DNA of 64,000 nt from Poriferisodalis sp965198245. Its GTDB lineage: Bacteria > Actinomycetota > Acidimicrobiia > Acidimicrobiales > Poriferisodalaceae. The notes under the pieces are model-generated. The model saw only the letters and a list, made by a program, of their open reading frames with translations. It was not told the origin of the DNA and made no database searches. Made by a program: the position numbers and the translations under genes. Shown piece after piece: positions 35,492-43,347 of the stretch. Each line of letters starts with the position of its first letter. Position 1 is the first letter of the stretch. The stretch spans positions 2,790,001 through 2,854,000 of the forward strand of contig NZ_OZ240249.1 of the NCBI RefSeq assembly GCF_965198245.1, in the 5' to 3' direction.

Positions 35492-36765
35492 GCCCGCGTA
35501 CCCGTGTTCACAGCGAGGTGCTCGGCCACGATCTCGAGCGGGTGGCGAACAACGAGGCCCGCAGCACGCAGGTGCAGGGTGCATCCCGGATTGGCGCTGG
35601 CAACCTCGGCTGCCCCAGTGCGCCCGATGGCAGCCACCTTGCGCTGACGGACAGCAGCGGCAATGTCAGGGTGCTGCTGTGAGTACGCCCCGCCAGCGCC
35701 GCAGCACAGGCCGTCGTCGTCGAGCTCGGCAATCTCCACGTAGCGGCCGAGCACGGTGCGCACCGGCAGGTGCGCCTGCTGCACATGCCGCAGGTGACAG
35801 GGGTCCTGCACTGCGACACGCGTTGTGCCGCGCGCATCCTGCGGCCTCTCCGAACCGGCTGGCAGCTCGTCGATGCGCGAGGCCAGCCACTCGTGAACGT
35901 CGAAGACACGCGCAGCGAAGTGTCGGGCTTCGGGGGTGCCCAGCAGGTGCCCGTACTCCTTCATGGCAGCTCCGCAGCCCGCCGAGTCGACCAGGATCGG
36001 GGCCTCTCCGGGCATCGCCGCCATCACCCGCCGCGCGAGGCGGCGAGCCTCGGTGCGCAGTCCTGCATGGGTGTGCAGCGCCCCGCAGCACGCGGCTCCG
36101 GCCGGCGGCAGCGCAACTCCAGCACCAGTTGCCTCGATGACTGCCTGGGCAGCCCGGTGCGTGTCACGCATCCATGCGTCCATGACGCAGCCGGTGAGCA
36201 GCCAGACGTCATCGCCGCTCGCTCGGAGCGGTCGCTGGTGCAACGGCACTGTCGGCAGCGCGTTAACTGCTGTCGCGAGCGATCGAAGCGCCCCGATCCG
36301 GCCGAGCCCACGCGCCGCAGCACGGCTGCGGCCGAGCAGTTTCACCAGCCGCAGCAGGCCGAGCCGCTGAGCGAGCGCCAGCAGTCGGGAACCCGCCGTG
36401 AGCAGGCGTGGCATGCCCAGTACCCGGTAGGCAGCCCGTCGCAGCCGTGGCTGGTAGCGAGTCTGGGACGCGAGCGCTTCGCGGGTGACCTCCATCATGT
36501 GGCCGTAGTGCACGCCTGCGGGGCAGGCCGTCTCGCAGCCGCGGCACTGGATACAGGCGTCCATGAACTCCACGAAGGCAGCGTCGGCTTCGCCCCGCTC
36601 GACGACATCACGCATCAGGGCAATGCGTCCACGCGGCGATGCCGACTCCTCCCCCGTCACCCGGTAGGTCGGGCAGTGCGGCAGGCACATGCCGCAGGCA
36701 ACGCACGAGGCAAGCGTGTCGCTGTCGATATCGAGCTGCAGCGCAAATCTGTTCACTGGGCTCAC
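35488..36765 (-). CDS. glcF: Glycolate oxidase iron-sulfur subunit
   Basis: 425-residue ferredoxin/CCG-domain subunit that takes electrons from the FAD subunits of glycolate (or D-lactate) dehydrogenase to the quinone pool at the membrane. Two 4Fe-4S motifs are seen: CVACGMCLPHCPTY (residues 21-34) and CIQCRGCETACPAG (about 71-84). Two cysteine-rich CCG domains follow (LTGCVMDAW ... CCGALHTHAG; CHLRHVQQAH ... CCGAGGAYS). It overlaps glcE by 4 nt upstream and the small coiled-coil gene by 4 nt downstream. Confidence 0.94.
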   Translation of the reverse strand: MSPVNRFALQLDIDSDTLASCVACGMCLPHCPTYRVTGEESASPRGRIALMRDVVERGEADAAFVEFMDACIQCRGCETACPAGVHYGHMMEVTREALASQTRYQPRLRRAAYRVLGMPRLLTAGSRLLALAQRLGLLRLVKLLGRSRAAARGLGRIGALRSLATAVNALPTVPLHQRPLRASGDDVWLLTGCVMDAWMRDTHRAAQAVIEATGAGVALPPAGAACCGALHTHAGLRTEARRLARRVMAAMPGEAPILVDSAGCGAAMKEYGHLLGTPEARHFAARVFDVHEWLASRIDELPAGSERPQDARGTTRVAVQDPCHLRHVQQAHLPVRTVLGRYVEIAELDDDGLCCGAGGAYSQQHPDIAAAVRQRKVAAIGRTGAAEVASANPGCTLHLRAAGLVVRHPLEIVAEHLAVNTGTRA

Positions 36766-37754
36766 CAGGCACTCCGGCCGGGATTGAGCCGGCCCGCAGG
36801 GTCCAGCTTCCGCTTCAGCTCAGTCATCAGCGCTGCGTTGGTCGGCACTACCGTTCCTGCAGCAACCGACTCGGGTCGGTGCACCAGCCCCACGCCGACC
36901 TCGGCGATCCACCCTCCCGGAGTGCCGGCGAGCGCACGCAGTTCCGACGGTTTCATCGACTCGCGCCCCGTTCCGGGAATCGACGGCCCCCCATCTGCGG
37001 GGCCGAAGCCCAGCGGCTCGACCTTGGCGGTCTCGGCGGCGATGTCGCTCGGGTCGCCCTCCAGCAAGATCCAGGTACGCGTGCTGTCCCACAGGACACT
37101 GCTGGGCCGGTACAGCAGGTCGAACGCCGCGAACGGATCGCCGGCGCCCACCAGCCATTGCGCCGCGGGCGGTACCGGCAAGGTGCGCAGGATCACCTCG
37201 GCCAAGCAGCCAAGCGTTCCCAGCGATCCCACCAACAGGCGGGGCAGGTCGTAGCCGGAGACGTTCTTCACCGTGGGCCCGCCGGCGGTGACGACCTTGC
37301 CGGCGGCATCGACGTGGCGTGTCTGCAGCACCAGATCCCGGACGTGCCCGTAGCGCAGCCGCCGGTGGCCGCTGAACCCGCAGGCCAGCACGCCGCCGAC
37401 GGTTGCTGCATCGTCGGCGGGGTCGAGCGGGACCATCTGGCCGCGGTGTGCGAGGTGCGCAGCCAGCTCGCCAACGGGTGTGCCGGCACCGCAGCGCACC
37501 GTCATTTCAGACGGCTCGTGCTCCCAGACGCCCGCTGGCGCCCGCACCTCACGCGTGCCGGCTGCCGATTCACCGCCGACTCGGGTATGCGTGCGGGCAC
37601 CCACCACCGTGACCGGATCGCTGTCGCCGACCTCGCGGGCGAATGCTGTGACTTCGGGCGCGATGTTCGCCGCGAGGCTGGCACCAACCTCAGCCGGGCG
37701 GGTGCTCGATCCTGTTGTCGGCGACGCACCGGCGATGGAGCTCTGCGCGCTCAC
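36762..37754 (-). CDS. glcE: Glycolate oxidase FAD-binding subunit GlcE
   Basis: 330-residue FAD-binding (PCMH-type) subunit, shorter than GlcD as usual for GlcE. FAD-binding blocks are VTVVGARTHTRVGG, MTVRCGAGTPVGELAAHLAHRGQMVPLDP, ATVGGVLACGFSG and VKNVSGYDLPRLLVGSLGTLGCLAEVILR. The C-terminus LDPAGRLNPGR is the typical end of this family. Starts and stops overlap those of glcD and glcF by 4 nt each, so the subunits are made in a coupled way. Confidence 0.93.
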   Translation of the reverse strand: MSAQSSIAGASPTTGSSTRPAEVGASLAANIAPEVTAFAREVGDSDPVTVVGARTHTRVGGESAAGTREVRAPAGVWEHEPSEMTVRCGAGTPVGELAAHLAHRGQMVPLDPADDAATVGGVLACGFSGHRRLRYGHVRDLVLQTRHVDAAGKVVTAGGPTVKNVSGYDLPRLLVGSLGTLGCLAEVILRTLPVPPAAQWLVGAGDPFAAFDLLYRPSSVLWDSTRTWILLEGDPSDIAAETAKVEPLGFGPADGGPSIPGTGRESMKPSELRALAGTPGGWIAEVGVGLVHRPESVAAGTVVPTNAALMTELKRKLDPAGRLNPGRSAW

Positions 37755-39199
37755 ACCCAGGCACCTTCTGGCACGTGCTGGCGGAACGAATCGCTGCAGC
37801 GCGAGCCTGTCGGTATCACCTTCAGCGGATTGGCGAAGCCGTCGGGGTCGAACGTCTCACGCACCAGGTCCTGGGTGTACATGTCGTGGGCGCTGAACAG
37901 CATCCCCATGTAGTCCCGCTTCTCCAGACCAATACCATGCTCGCCGCTGAGCACCCCGCCCGCGGCTATGGATGCCGCGATGATGTCCCGCCCTGCGGCC
38001 TTCACACGCTCGGCGACGCCGGGCTGGCGCCGGTCGAAGGCCAGGATCGGGTGCAGGTTCCCGTCGCCGGCATGGAATACGTTGACCGCAATCAGGTCGT
38101 ACGCGTCGGCGATCCGGTACACCTGCTCGAGCACCTCGGTGAGCCGGGAGCGGGGTACCACGGTGTCGTGCAGGTAGTAGTCGGGCTTGATCCGCGCAAC
38201 GGCGCCGAAGGCGTTCTTGCGACCCTTCCACAGCAACGCCCGCTCCGTGTCGTCGGCCGCAACACGCACATGGCCGGCGTGGTGCCGCTGGGCCACCTCG
38301 CGAATGATCTCCACGCCCGCCTCGACACCGCCCGGCAAACCGTCCAGCTCGACCAGCAGGACAGCCGCGGCCTCGGTCGGGTACCCGGCGTGAGCGAATG
38401 CCTCGACGATCTCGATGGCTCGCTGGTCCATCATCTCCAGCGCGGAGGGCACGAGCCCTGCGGCGATGATCGCACTGACAGCTGCCGAGCCCTCGCTGAC
38501 GTCCTCGAAGTCGAGGAGCAGCGTGCGCACCGACGGCGCGTTCGGCGTGAGTCGCACCGCCGCCCTGGTTGCGATGCCCATGGTGCCCTCCGAGCCCACG
38601 AAGAGCCCGCGCAGGTCGAGTCCGGTCGGCTCCGCGTCCACCCCGCCGAAGGTGGTGGTCTCGCCCGAGGGCAGCACCACCTCGAGGGCGGCGATGTGGG
38701 CCGTCGTCACCCCGTACGCCAGGCAGTGCGGCCCGCCCGAGTTGTTGGCGATGTTCCCGCCGATCGAGCAGACCTGCTGACTGGACGGATCAGGAGCGAA
38801 ATGGAATCCCAGCGGCGCCAGGGCGCGGGACAGATCGAGGTTCAACACCCCCGGCTCTACCCAGGCGACACGGTTGTCGGTGTCGACCTCGACGATGCGA
38901 TCCATCTTGGTGGTGGCGATCACCACCGGGCTGCCCACGGGCACCGCTCCCCCGGCCAGACCGGTTCCCGAGCCGCGAGCCAGAAAGGCCCGCTCGTGAT
39001 GCCGGCAGATGCGCACGATCTCTGCGACCTCTGCGGCGCTGTCCGGCAGGCAGACGATGGCTGGGGGGCTGCCTTCGATCGAGCCGTCGCGCCGGTACAG
39101 GCCGCGCTCGAAGTCGTTGTCGCGTGCCCGGTCGCCGAGCACACCGCGCAGGTCGGCCAGCAGGGCCGCGTCCGCCGCCTCATCGTCCGCTGGAGCCAC
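37751..39199 (-). CDS. glcD: Glycolate oxidase subunit GlcD
   Basis: About 482 residues; the catalytic FAD subunit of glycolate dehydrogenase. FAD-binding motifs are PDSAAEVAEIVRICR, LARGSGTGLAGGAVPV, WVEPGVLNLDL, QVCSIGGNIANNSGGPHCLAYGVT and GLFVGSEGTMGIAT. The C-terminal domain carries NVFHAGDGNLHPIL and GGVLSGEHGIGLEKR, with metal or substrate histidines. I chose GTG 39199 because TACGGT (39211-39206 on this strand) ends 6 nt before it; ATG 39241 in the same frame (496 residues) is the alternative. First gene of the glcDEF-small protein operon. Confidence 0.93.
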   Translation of the reverse strand: MAPADDEAADAALLADLRGVLGDRARDNDFERGLYRRDGSIEGSPPAIVCLPDSAAEVAEIVRICRHHERAFLARGSGTGLAGGAVPVGSPVVIATTKMDRIVEVDTDNRVAWVEPGVLNLDLSRALAPLGFHFAPDPSSQQVCSIGGNIANNSGGPHCLAYGVTTAHIAALEVVLPSGETTTFGGVDAEPTGLDLRGLFVGSEGTMGIATRAAVRLTPNAPSVRTLLLDFEDVSEGSAAVSAIIAAGLVPSALEMMDQRAIEIVEAFAHAGYPTEAAAVLLVELDGLPGGVEAGVEIIREVAQRHHAGHVRVAADDTERALLWKGRKNAFGAVARIKPDYYLHDTVVPRSRLTEVLEQVYRIADAYDLIAVNVFHAGDGNLHPILAFDRRQPGVAERVKAAGRDIIAASIAAGGVLSGEHGIGLEKRDYMGMLFSAHDMYTQDLVRETFDPDGFANPLKVIPTGSRCSDSFRQHVPEGAWV

Positions 39200-39256
39200 G
39201 GCGTGACCGTACCCGAAAGGCAGAGCGGGCCGAGTGGGCATATCGGCCCGCCCTTG

Positions 39257-39297
39257 CTTCCCGCTCTTGTTCGCTGCGCTCACGGGCCGCTCGGGCC
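39257..39297 (+). repeat. Dispersed 41-bp repeat, copy 1
   Basis: A 41-bp sequence beginning CTTCCCGCTCTTGTTCGCTG and ending CACGGGCCGCTCGGGCC. It recurs with one substitution and one deleted base at 43296-43335 in the same orientation. Here it lies between the divergent glcD and cysteine-cluster genes. Confidence 0.7.
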
Positions 39298-39337
39298 AAG
39301 GCCTCGCTCCCCGCTCGGCCTCATAGGCTCGCCGCCG

Positions 39338-40114
39338 ATGGCTTCCGAAATCGCCAACGCCGATATCGGACCGGGCCCGAACAGCGGGAGCCCCAGCGGC
39401 GACGCGCGAGAGTGGCTCTCGCTGGAGGATCCGCACGAGCACCGCACGTGGCTGTTCGACGTGACCTTCCTCGCCAGCACCTGGACGTGCATCTACGGCG
39501 CTGGCTGCCCGGGCATCGACCCCGAACCGGCCCCAGAGCTCGCCCTGGGCTGCTGCACCCATGGCGCGTATGTGACCAGTGATGATGACCTCGCGCACGT
39601 CCGCTCGATGATCGCCGAGCTGGACGCCGAGATCTGGCAGCTTCACTGCGATCCCGGCGAAGCTCTCTGGCAGGACGGCGAGGGCTGGTGGCGTACCCGC
39701 GTGGTGGACGGGGCGTGCGTGTTCGCCAACCGGGCCGGCTATCCCGCCGGCACCGGCTGCGCATTCCACCTGCTGGCGCAGCGGACCGGTCGGCGGCCGA
39801 TGGACACCAAGCCCGAGATCTGTTGGCAGGCCCCGCTCCGCCGCGAGGACCACGAGACCGTCACCGGCCACGTCTACACGATGGTGCGGGAATGGGAGCT
39901 ACGGGACTGGGGCGGGCCCGACACCGACGTGTCGTGGTGGTGCACATCGCAAGCACAGGCCCATGTCGGCAGCCGGCCTGTGTACCAAGTCCTACGCGAC
40001 GAGCTGACGGCCATCTGCGGGGACGTCATCTACTCCGAGCTGTGCTCCGATCTAGACGAGCGCGTCGATTCCGCCCAGCTGCTTCCCCATCCGGCCGTTC
40101 GTCAACGCAGCTGA
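39338..40114 (+). CDS. Cysteine-cluster (YkgJ/DUF3109-like) protein
   Basis: 258-residue protein. The N-terminal half holds a conserved cysteine cluster, TCIYGAGCPGIDPEPAPELALGCCTHGAYV (in sense, about 47-76). A later cysteine lies in AGTGCAFHLLAQRTGRRPMDTKPEICWQAP. The pattern resembles YkgJ/DUF3109-type proteins thought to bind zinc or an iron-sulfur cluster; function is unknown. ATG 39338 follows TAGGCT (39324-39329) by 8 nt; the long open frame further upstream is the antisense of glcD. It is convergent with the small acidic gene. Confidence 0.75.
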   Translation: MASEIANADIGPGPNSGSPSGDAREWLSLEDPHEHRTWLFDVTFLASTWTCIYGAGCPGIDPEPAPELALGCCTHGAYVTSDDDLAHVRSMIAELDAEIWQLHCDPGEALWQDGEGWWRTRVVDGACVFANRAGYPAGTGCAFHLLAQRTGRRPMDTKPEICWQAPLRREDHETVTGHVYTMVREWELRDWGGPDTDVSWWCTSQAQAHVGSRPVYQVLRDELTAICGDVIYSELCSDLDERVDSAQLLPHPAVRQRS

Positions 40115-40181
40115 ACCAGTCCGCGATGCGTGCCGCCCCGAAGGCACCGCTGGCGACGAGATACGGCAGCGGCGCTGTATT

Positions 40182-40499
40182 TCAGGCGTTCTCGCGCTGC
40201 GGAGCTTCTTCGTCGTCGCTGGAATCGAAGTCGGCGTACTTGGCTTCGAGGTCCGAATAGTCGTCGTACTTGTCGGCGAGATGGCCGTACTGGTCATCGG
40301 GAGCCGAATCCTCATCATCGAACTCCACGCCGAAACGGTCCGAGTTATCGAAGTCGTAGTCCTCGACGGTGAAACGCTCCGCTGTGGCCCGCTGGAATTT
40401 GCGAGCCTCCTCATAGCGGCGATGTCGACCCTTCTTCACCGGCTGGCTCCTCGTGCTCGACTGCGAGGCCTCGCTTGCCTGCTTCGACTGCTTCGGCAT
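40182..40499 (-). CDS. Small polyampholyte protein, unknown
   Basis: 105-residue protein of unknown family. The first 45 residues are Lys/Arg/Gln/Ser-rich (QPVKKGRHRRYEEARKFQR) and the last 60 are strongly acidic and tyrosine-rich (VEDYDFDNSDRFGVEFDDED ... DKYDDYSDLEAKYADFD). It is probably disordered and could bind nucleic acid or a basic partner. It lies 95 nt downstream of RNase D on the same strand and may be its own unit or the end of that operon. ATG 40499 is the likely start, since the upstream residues are non-conserved in character. Confidence 0.6.
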   Translation of the reverse strand: MPKQSKQASEASQSSTRSQPVKKGRHRRYEEARKFQRATAERFTVEDYDFDNSDRFGVEFDDEDSAPDDQYGHLADKYDDYSDLEAKYADFDSSDDEEAPQRENA

Positions 40500-40594
40500 G
40501 TGCCTACATCCGCGCCGGATGAGGCACCTGTGTTCTACGAAGTGCCCTGTCACCCTACCGTCCAAGGCACCTCACTGCGTGGCATACCCAGTGC

Positions 40595-41764
40595 TCAGGC
40601 ACCTCCGCCCCGCCGAGGTTCGAGCTGCAGACCCGCCGACGGATCGAAGGCCAACGCGGCCTCTCCAGCCAGCAATGACCGGATCCCATCGCCCACCGCT
40701 TCGGTCCGCCAGCCAGTCCCGAGGCGGGACGCTGGGTCGCCCGCGAGCAACGCAGCGATATCGGAGCGAGTGGCCAGCAAACTGCGGTCGATGCCACGAG
40801 AGCGTGCAACCTCGTCCACCCAGGCGGCAACCAAGGGAACCGCTGGCTGCAGTGCAGCATCCACGTTTGGTCCCCCGCCCAGCGCACTGGCGGGGATGTC
40901 GCCCGGTGCTATGTCCAGACCGCGCTTCACCTCGGCGATGATCCGATCACCGGCCGCCCCACGGAGCTGGTTGCCGTCCACGCCGCGCAGTCCTTGCAGC
41001 TCACGAACGCTCGCAGGTGACCGTTGCGCAATGGACAGCAGTGCCATGTCCGACAAAACGAAGCGCACCGGAAGGTCGCGATCGCTGGCGGTTCGCTCCC
41101 GCCACGCAGCCAGCCGGTACGCCACCGCACGCTGAGAGCCGCGGAGCTGGCGTGCGCCCTTGATGCGGGTCCACGCCTGTTCGGGGTCCGGGGGCCGAGC
41201 GGGCGGGCGGCGCCACATCTCGCACTCGTCAAGCGCCCACTGCCACCGACCTCGCTCCGTCAGGCGGGAGTGAAGCTCGTCATGAAGCCGTGCTAGGTAA
41301 GCCACGTCGTCGGCCGCGTAGCGTCGCTGCGCCGTTCGCAGCGGTCGTTGGAACCAGTCGGCCAGGCGGTCGCCCTTGGTCAATCGCACTCCGAGGAGGC
41401 GTTCAGTCAGCGCAGCCAGCGACGGGGTGCTCATGCCCAGGAATCCTGCGGCAACCTGGGTATCGAAGAGCCTCGCCGGAATGGCACCGCACTCTTGGGA
41501 CAGCACCTCGATGTCCTGTGCGCAGGAGTGCATCACGATCACCGCATCGGAAGCCAGCACGGAACCCAAGGCCGCAATATCGATCGCTGTGGGATCGACA
41601 AGGGCGACCTGGTCATCAAATGCGACCTGTACCAGAGCAAGCTGGGGCCGGTAGCTGCGCTCGCGATGAAACTCGGTGTCCACGCCGATGCGCTCAGTCG
41701 CCAGAAGGTCGGCAATCAGCGCCTCGAACGCAGCCTGGGAGTCCACCCATACGTGACTGCTCAT
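40595..41764 (-). CDS. rnd: Ribonuclease D
   Basis: 389-residue 3'-5' exoribonuclease acting on tRNA and other RNA ends. DEDD-type residues are visible: IGVDTEFHRE (D and E, about 27-32), AVIVMHSCAQDIEVL (D about 85), and YAADDVAYLARLHDEL (Y and D about 150). An HRDC helical domain follows (about 215-290). ATG 41764 overlaps the mobA stop (ATGA) and opens the typical WVDSQAAFEALI start; the extra 160 residues of open frame are antisense. Part of the DUF3151-mobA-rnd unit. Confidence 0.92.
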   Translation of the reverse strand: MSSHVWVDSQAAFEALIADLLATERIGVDTEFHRERSYRPQLALVQVAFDDQVALVDPTAIDIAALGSVLASDAVIVMHSCAQDIEVLSQECGAIPARLFDTQVAAGFLGMSTPSLAALTERLLGVRLTKGDRLADWFQRPLRTAQRRYAADDVAYLARLHDELHSRLTERGRWQWALDECEMWRRPPARPPDPEQAWTRIKGARQLRGSQRAVAYRLAAWRERTASDRDLPVRFVLSDMALLSIAQRSPASVRELQGLRGVDGNQLRGAAGDRIIAEVKRGLDIAPGDIPASALGGGPNVDAALQPAVPLVAAWVDEVARSRGIDRSLLATRSDIAALLAGDPASRLGTGWRTEAVGDGIRSLLAGEAALAFDPSAGLQLEPRRGGGA

Positions 41765-42351
41765 GATGCTTGGGACCCGGTCGCCGATCGAGCGGCCAGG
41801 ATCGCCTCGGCGGTGGCGAGATCTGCAAGTGTGTTCACGTTCAACACGTCGGCCGCTGCGACCGGCACGGTTGGCACGCTCGTGCTGTCGAGGACGGCCT
41901 TGGGTCCGCGGGCACCGGCCCTCAGGCCCGCCCGCAGTGCCGGAAGCGACTCGCGGGCGTAGTGGCCGATCAGCGGCTCGAGCCGGTCGCTCCGCGCCAG
42001 AACAACCGGCGCGCCCGTCTGGAGAGCGAGCTCGACAAGAGCGACCAGCAGGTCGGGCGGCACCGTCGGCACGTCGGTCGGGCACACAAGAACATCGCCG
42101 TGGCGTTCGAGCGAATCGACGAGACCCCCAAGCGGGCCCGCTCCCGGCATGCTGTCGGCTTCGGCCACCAGCGGCGGCGGCGGATTGCCGCCCTGTGCAA
42201 CGACTGGGTGCGCGCCGGCAGCTCGCAGTGCCTGCGCAACCCACAGGGCGAGCGGTCGGCCCGCCACCTCAAGAGTGGACTTGTCGCTGCCCATGCGCGT
42301 AGAGGCTCCGCCGCACAGCACAACGCCGGCAGGGCTCACGCCTGCGGCCAC
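41761..42351 (-). CDS. mobA: Molybdenum cofactor guanylyltransferase (MobA-like)
   Basis: 196-residue nucleotidyltransferase. The GTP-binding signature is VVLCGGASTRMGSDKSTLEVAGRPL (in sense, about 10-34). The metal-binding Asp is in VCPTDVPTVPP, and PLIGHYARESLPALRAGLRAG is typical of MobA. It would attach GMP to molybdopterin to make the guanine dinucleotide cofactor, though related enzymes act on CTP or sugars. Start and stop overlap the neighbouring DUF3151 and RNase D genes, so the three are coupled. A MOSC protein at 3.2 kb is the only other molybdenum-linked gene seen. Confidence 0.85.
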   Translation of the reverse strand: MAAGVSPAGVVLCGGASTRMGSDKSTLEVAGRPLALWVAQALRAAGAHPVVAQGGNPPPPLVAEADSMPGAGPLGGLVDSLERHGDVLVCPTDVPTVPPDLLVALVELALQTGAPVVLARSDRLEPLIGHYARESLPALRAGLRAGARGPKAVLDSTSVPTVPVAAADVLNVNTLADLATAEAILAARSATGSQAS

Positions 42352-42800
42352 TCACCTATGGGCGGCTCACCACCGGGGTCAAGCTGGACCAGGAACCCGG
42401 CACATCTGTCGGCCTCATCTCGTTCGCCGATGGCAGCGGCGGAGCGACCCAGGCCCAGCAACGACCACAGGAAGCCACGATTGGCGGGCTCCGCCCAGCG
42501 CACATAGCCACTGCCCCGCCACCCAGCTGCCCGCAGCGCGTCCAAGCCGCGGTGATACCCCACCCGGCAATAGGCATACGCCTCGACATGGCGGCCCTCG
42601 CTCGCAGCGCAACGGCCCAGCTCCGCCCAGGCCTCCAGCAGCCGCGGCCAGCGGGCCGCAACCGTTGCGAGGGCGGCACCCCGCTCGGCCAATGGCTGTC
42701 CCATGGCTGCTTCCCACGCCGCCGCAGCCGCCGGCGGAGCTGGGTCCAGAACCGTCTCGGGCAGACCGCCGGGGCGCAGGTCGATGGGGGTGGCAGCCAT
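42336..42800 (-). CDS. DUF3151 protein
   Basis: 154-residue member of DUF3151, an actinobacterial family of unknown function. Typical blocks are LPETVLDPAPP near the N-terminus, then WPRLLEAWAELG, EAYAYCRVGYHRGLDALRAAGWRGSGYVRW and NRGFLWSLLGLGRSAAAIGE. The helical repeats resemble tetratricopeptide units. It leads the unit with mobA and rnd, overlapping mobA by 16 nt. Confidence 0.88.
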   Translation of the reverse strand: MAATPIDLRPGGLPETVLDPAPPAAAAAWEAAMGQPLAERGAALATVAARWPRLLEAWAELGRCAASEGRHVEAYAYCRVGYHRGLDALRAAGWRGSGYVRWAEPANRGFLWSLLGLGRSAAAIGERDEADRCAGFLVQLDPGGEPPIGEWPQA

Positions 42801-42945
42801 GGCGCGATCCTCGCGAGCGTCAACGAACTCAGTTGGACTCTACTGAGCGCCCTGAGACTGGTCCGGGACTGCGTCGGGACTGAGTCAAGATTGGGTCGGA
42901 AGCGGTCCCCGTGCGCCGTGGGAAGGCTGCGTACTCTCTGTTTGG

Positions 42946-43272
42946 GTGCTGCCCGAATGGCTCGATGCCGACCGTCTGAGCATCGCGCTCGCCGGCGGCA
43001 TCGCCTCGCTGGTGGTCGGAGCAATCGTGGCTCTGCGGTTGATTCGGCGGTTTGTGCTGGCCGTGCTCATCTCGGTGGTGCTCGTCGGCGCCGCTGCAGT
43101 GCTGGCCGTGCAGTGGTCGGGGTTGCGGGACTGTCAAGAAACCTGCTCGTGCGACGTCTTCGGACGAACGGTGCAGATTCCACAGAATCCGCTGTGCGGG
43201 CCGGACCGCATCAAACTGGACCCGATCGATTCGGGCCGTGTCGACCTCGACATCGACCTCGGCTTCGTGTAG
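42946..43272 (+). CDS. Small membrane protein with cysteine motif
   Basis: 108-residue protein with two adjacent hydrophobic segments (about 12-32 and 36-56). A tail follows with the cysteines CQETCSCDVFG and a later NPLCGP, and an acidic end (DSGRVDLDIDLGFV). No family recognised. If the termini are cytoplasmic-in, the cysteine tail would be on one side of the membrane next to the second segment. GTG 42946 is preceded by TACTCT (42932-42937), 8 nt upstream, which supports it as a leaderless gene. Confidence 0.6.
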   Translation: MLPEWLDADRLSIALAGGIASLVVGAIVALRLIRRFVLAVLISVVLVGAAAVLAVQWSGLRDCQETCSCDVFGRTVQIPQNPLCGPDRIKLDPIDSGRVDLDIDLGFV

Positions 43273-43295
43273 CCCGTCGTCGCCGACCTTCTTGT

Positions 43296-43335
43296 CTTCC
43301 GCTCTTGTTCGCTTCGCTCACGGGCCGCTCGGGCC
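43296..43335 (+). repeat. Dispersed 41-bp repeat, copy 2 (40 bp)
   Basis: Second copy of the element at 39257-39297, in the same orientation, differing by one substitution (GCTTCG for GCTGCG) and one missing C. It lies in the convergent gap between the small membrane protein gene and pyruvate kinase. Confidence 0.7.
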
Positions 43336-43347
43336 CGGGGCTCAGCC

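Noticed and set aside
37715..39337. Long plus-strand open frame before the cysteine-cluster gene
   Set aside because: It is exactly antisense to glcD and has the Arg/His-rich composition of antisense GC-rich DNA. Only the part from 39338 is a real gene.
41770..42507. Plus-strand ORFs opposite mobA and DUF3151
   Set aside because: Antisense shadows; the minus-strand genes have recognisable motifs and overlapping starts and stops.
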